This document shows, piece after piece, positions 62,931 through 64,000 of a DNA stretch of 64,000 nt. Position 1 is the stretch's first letter. Each line of letters opens with the position of its first letter. The notes below the pieces were generated by a model. That model saw nothing but the letters and a program-made list of their open reading frames with translations. It did not search any database and was not told the origin of the DNA. The DNA lies in assembly GCF_030159995.1 (NCBI RefSeq), contig NZ_BSNM01000003.1:248001-312000 (forward strand), given 5' to 3'. The DNA comes from Litoribrevibacter albus (GTDB lineage Bacteria; Pseudomonadota; Gammaproteobacteria; Pseudomonadales; Litoribrevibacteraceae). The translations under genes were made by a program, and so were the position numbers.

Positions 62931-64000
62931 ATGAGTCTTGAGCTTTTTGCAGGTAAATTGGCTTATCAACGTATCAAGGAAGAGGGGCTGTCAGCTCAAC
63001 AGGTCAAGCTTATTGTGGGGGCGTCTGGTGGGCCTAAGTGGCTAGTACTGAGTAAGCTGGATCAGTATCTCAATGATGAGTTCTTAAAAGAAACTCAACA
63101 ACCCATTGAATTGATTGGTTCGTCCATTGGGTCGTGGCGTATGTCTTGTTACGCCCAAGAGCATCCATCACAAGCGATTGAACGTTTACGAGATGCGTAC
63201 TCAACCACGGATTATCCAGGCAAACCAAGCCCAAAAGACGTGACCGAGAGTGCTCAGAAAATCCTGGATCATGCTTTAGGTAAACAAGGCGACAGCCACA
63301 GTCATCATTCGTATATTGTGGCTAACAAACAACGACCATTGCACGTCGTAACGGTTCGAAACCGTCGATTATTTAATCACCATTCTCACCTTGTGCAAGG
63401 GGTTTCCATTGGCTTGGCGGCTGTGGGCAACCCGATGTCGAGTCGAGTGGTGGAGCGTTTGTTTCCCCGCGTGGTATTTTCCCAGTCAACCGAGTCATCG
63501 CCGTACCGACATGTTAATGTGAAGGAACAGATTCAGTTGAATGCTGATAATCTGGCGCCGGCATTGATGGCGTCCGGGGCCATTCCGTTTGTGTTGGAAC
63601 CCATCAAGGTTCCGGGGTCAAAAGCTCGTTGGCATTGGGATGGTGGATTAGTGGATTATCACTTCGAAGGGCCGTTTAAGACGGAACAGGATCTGGTGTT
63701 GTATCCTCATTTCTTTCCAACCTTAATCCCAGGTTGGTTGGATAAAGCCTTGCCGTGGCGACGAGTGAAGCCGGATCATTACGATAATGTGGTGGTCATG
63801 TGTCCTTCGCATTCATTTATCCAATCCTTACCTGATTCGCACATTCCTGATCGAAAGGATTTTACCGCTTACGATGGTCCGACACGCATTAAGCAGTGGC
63901 AGCAGGTGATCAAGCAGTCTGAACAACTGGTGGATGTGTTGCATGAGAACCTGATCAAGGATGGCGGCCGGAGTTTAGTTAGACCTCTTGAGCAGATGTC
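62931..64000 (+). CDS. Patatin-like phospholipase family protein, 3' end beyond the window
   Basis: The frame is open from ATG 62931 (GGAGAA 7 bases upstream) to the window end, about 356 residues. It shows a glycine-rich loop (GASGGPKWL, 30-38), the nucleophile elbow GSSIG with Ser65, and DGGLVDYHF with the catalytic Asp of the patatin dyad. There is no signal peptide. Such proteins hydrolyse lipid acyl esters; the substrate is unknown. The C-terminus lies outside the window. Confidence 0.85.
   Translation, partial: MSLELFAGKLAYQRIKEEGLSAQQVKLIVGASGGPKWLVLSKLDQYLNDEFLKETQQPIELIGSSIGSWRMSCYAQEHPSQAIERLRDAYSTTDYPGKPSPKDVTESAQKILDHALGKQGDSHSHHSYIVANKQRPLHVVTVRNRRLFNHHSHLVQGVSIGLAAVGNPMSSRVVERLFPRVVFSQSTESSPYRHVNVKEQIQLNADNLAPALMASGAIPFVLEPIKVPGSKARWHWDGGLVDYHFEGPFKTEQDLVLYPHFFPTLIPGWLDKALPWRRVKPDHYDNVVVMCPSHSFIQSLPDSHIPDRKDFTAYDGPTRIKQWQQVIKQSEQLVDVLHENLIKDGGRSLVRPLEQM

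Overview
The window looks like a chromosomal segment of a marine-type gammaproteobacterium of the Pseudomonadales/Oceanospirillales group. By eye the GC content is moderate, around 45% (not counted). The evidence is gene content and gene order. The run htpX - small hypothetical - alaA - msrB - gpx - MarR regulator - hybrid kinase - tRNA-Glu/Gly repeats the order I recall from Pseudomonas aeruginosa around htpX/ospR/sagS. The blocks ppsR/ppsA/rraA, ihfB-lapA-lapB-pyrF and DAHP synthase - cysB - cysH - thrH are also typical of this group. No phage, plasmid, insertion sequence, integrase or CRISPR array was found, and codon use looks even throughout. Assignments rest on reading motifs and gene order; no database search was run.

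Layout. 1-5.5 kb: end of a COG3199-type NAD kinase-like gene, then a proteostasis and redox-repair block (htpX with a clear heat-shock promoter, alaA, msrB, glutathione peroxidase and its probable thiol-sensing MarR repressor). 5.5-12.7 kb: two large hybrid histidine kinases flank an unknown membrane protein and an exactly duplicated tRNA-Glu/tRNA-Gly pair. 12.7-17.4 kb: PEP synthase with its divergently transcribed regulator, an NAD(P)-binding protein and rraA. 17.4-22.4 kb: a REC-GGDEF diguanylate cyclase, then ihfB-lapA-lapB-pyrF, a ComEA-like protein and a YjbF-type lipoprotein. 22.7-22.95 kb: tRNA-Val and tRNA-Asp.

23-46 kb is the more accessory part. It holds regulator/target pairs (LysR with a PACE efflux pump; TetR opposite an ECF sigma factor; TetR opposite a metallo-beta-lactamase-fold hydrolase; AraC with an FAD dehydrogenase and a ThDP enzyme), a lone H-NOX gas sensor, a signal peptidase homologue lacking both catalytic residues, a stand-alone trpB, and five orphan periplasmic family 3-like solute-binding proteins with no permease or ATPase beside them. 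Several short tandem repeats (13-24 bp) sit just upstream of genes here.

46-64 kb: a 7TM-DISM GGDEF/EAL protein, an esterase, adenine/adenosine deaminase, a chromate transporter, a TetR-redoxin pair, DAHP synthase, a sulfur block (TauE/SafE exporter, cysB, a CPKC thioredoxin-fold protein, an iron-sulfur CysH), thrH, an overlapping substrate-binding lipoprotein/histidine kinase pair, a DUF1289 protein and the start of a patatin-like lipase. Two themes recur: thiol and oxidant handling (msrB, gpx, OspR-like regulator, Prx5, redoxin, CysH, CPKC protein) and signalling (three histidine kinases, two c-di-GMP proteins, H-NOX, many one-component regulators).
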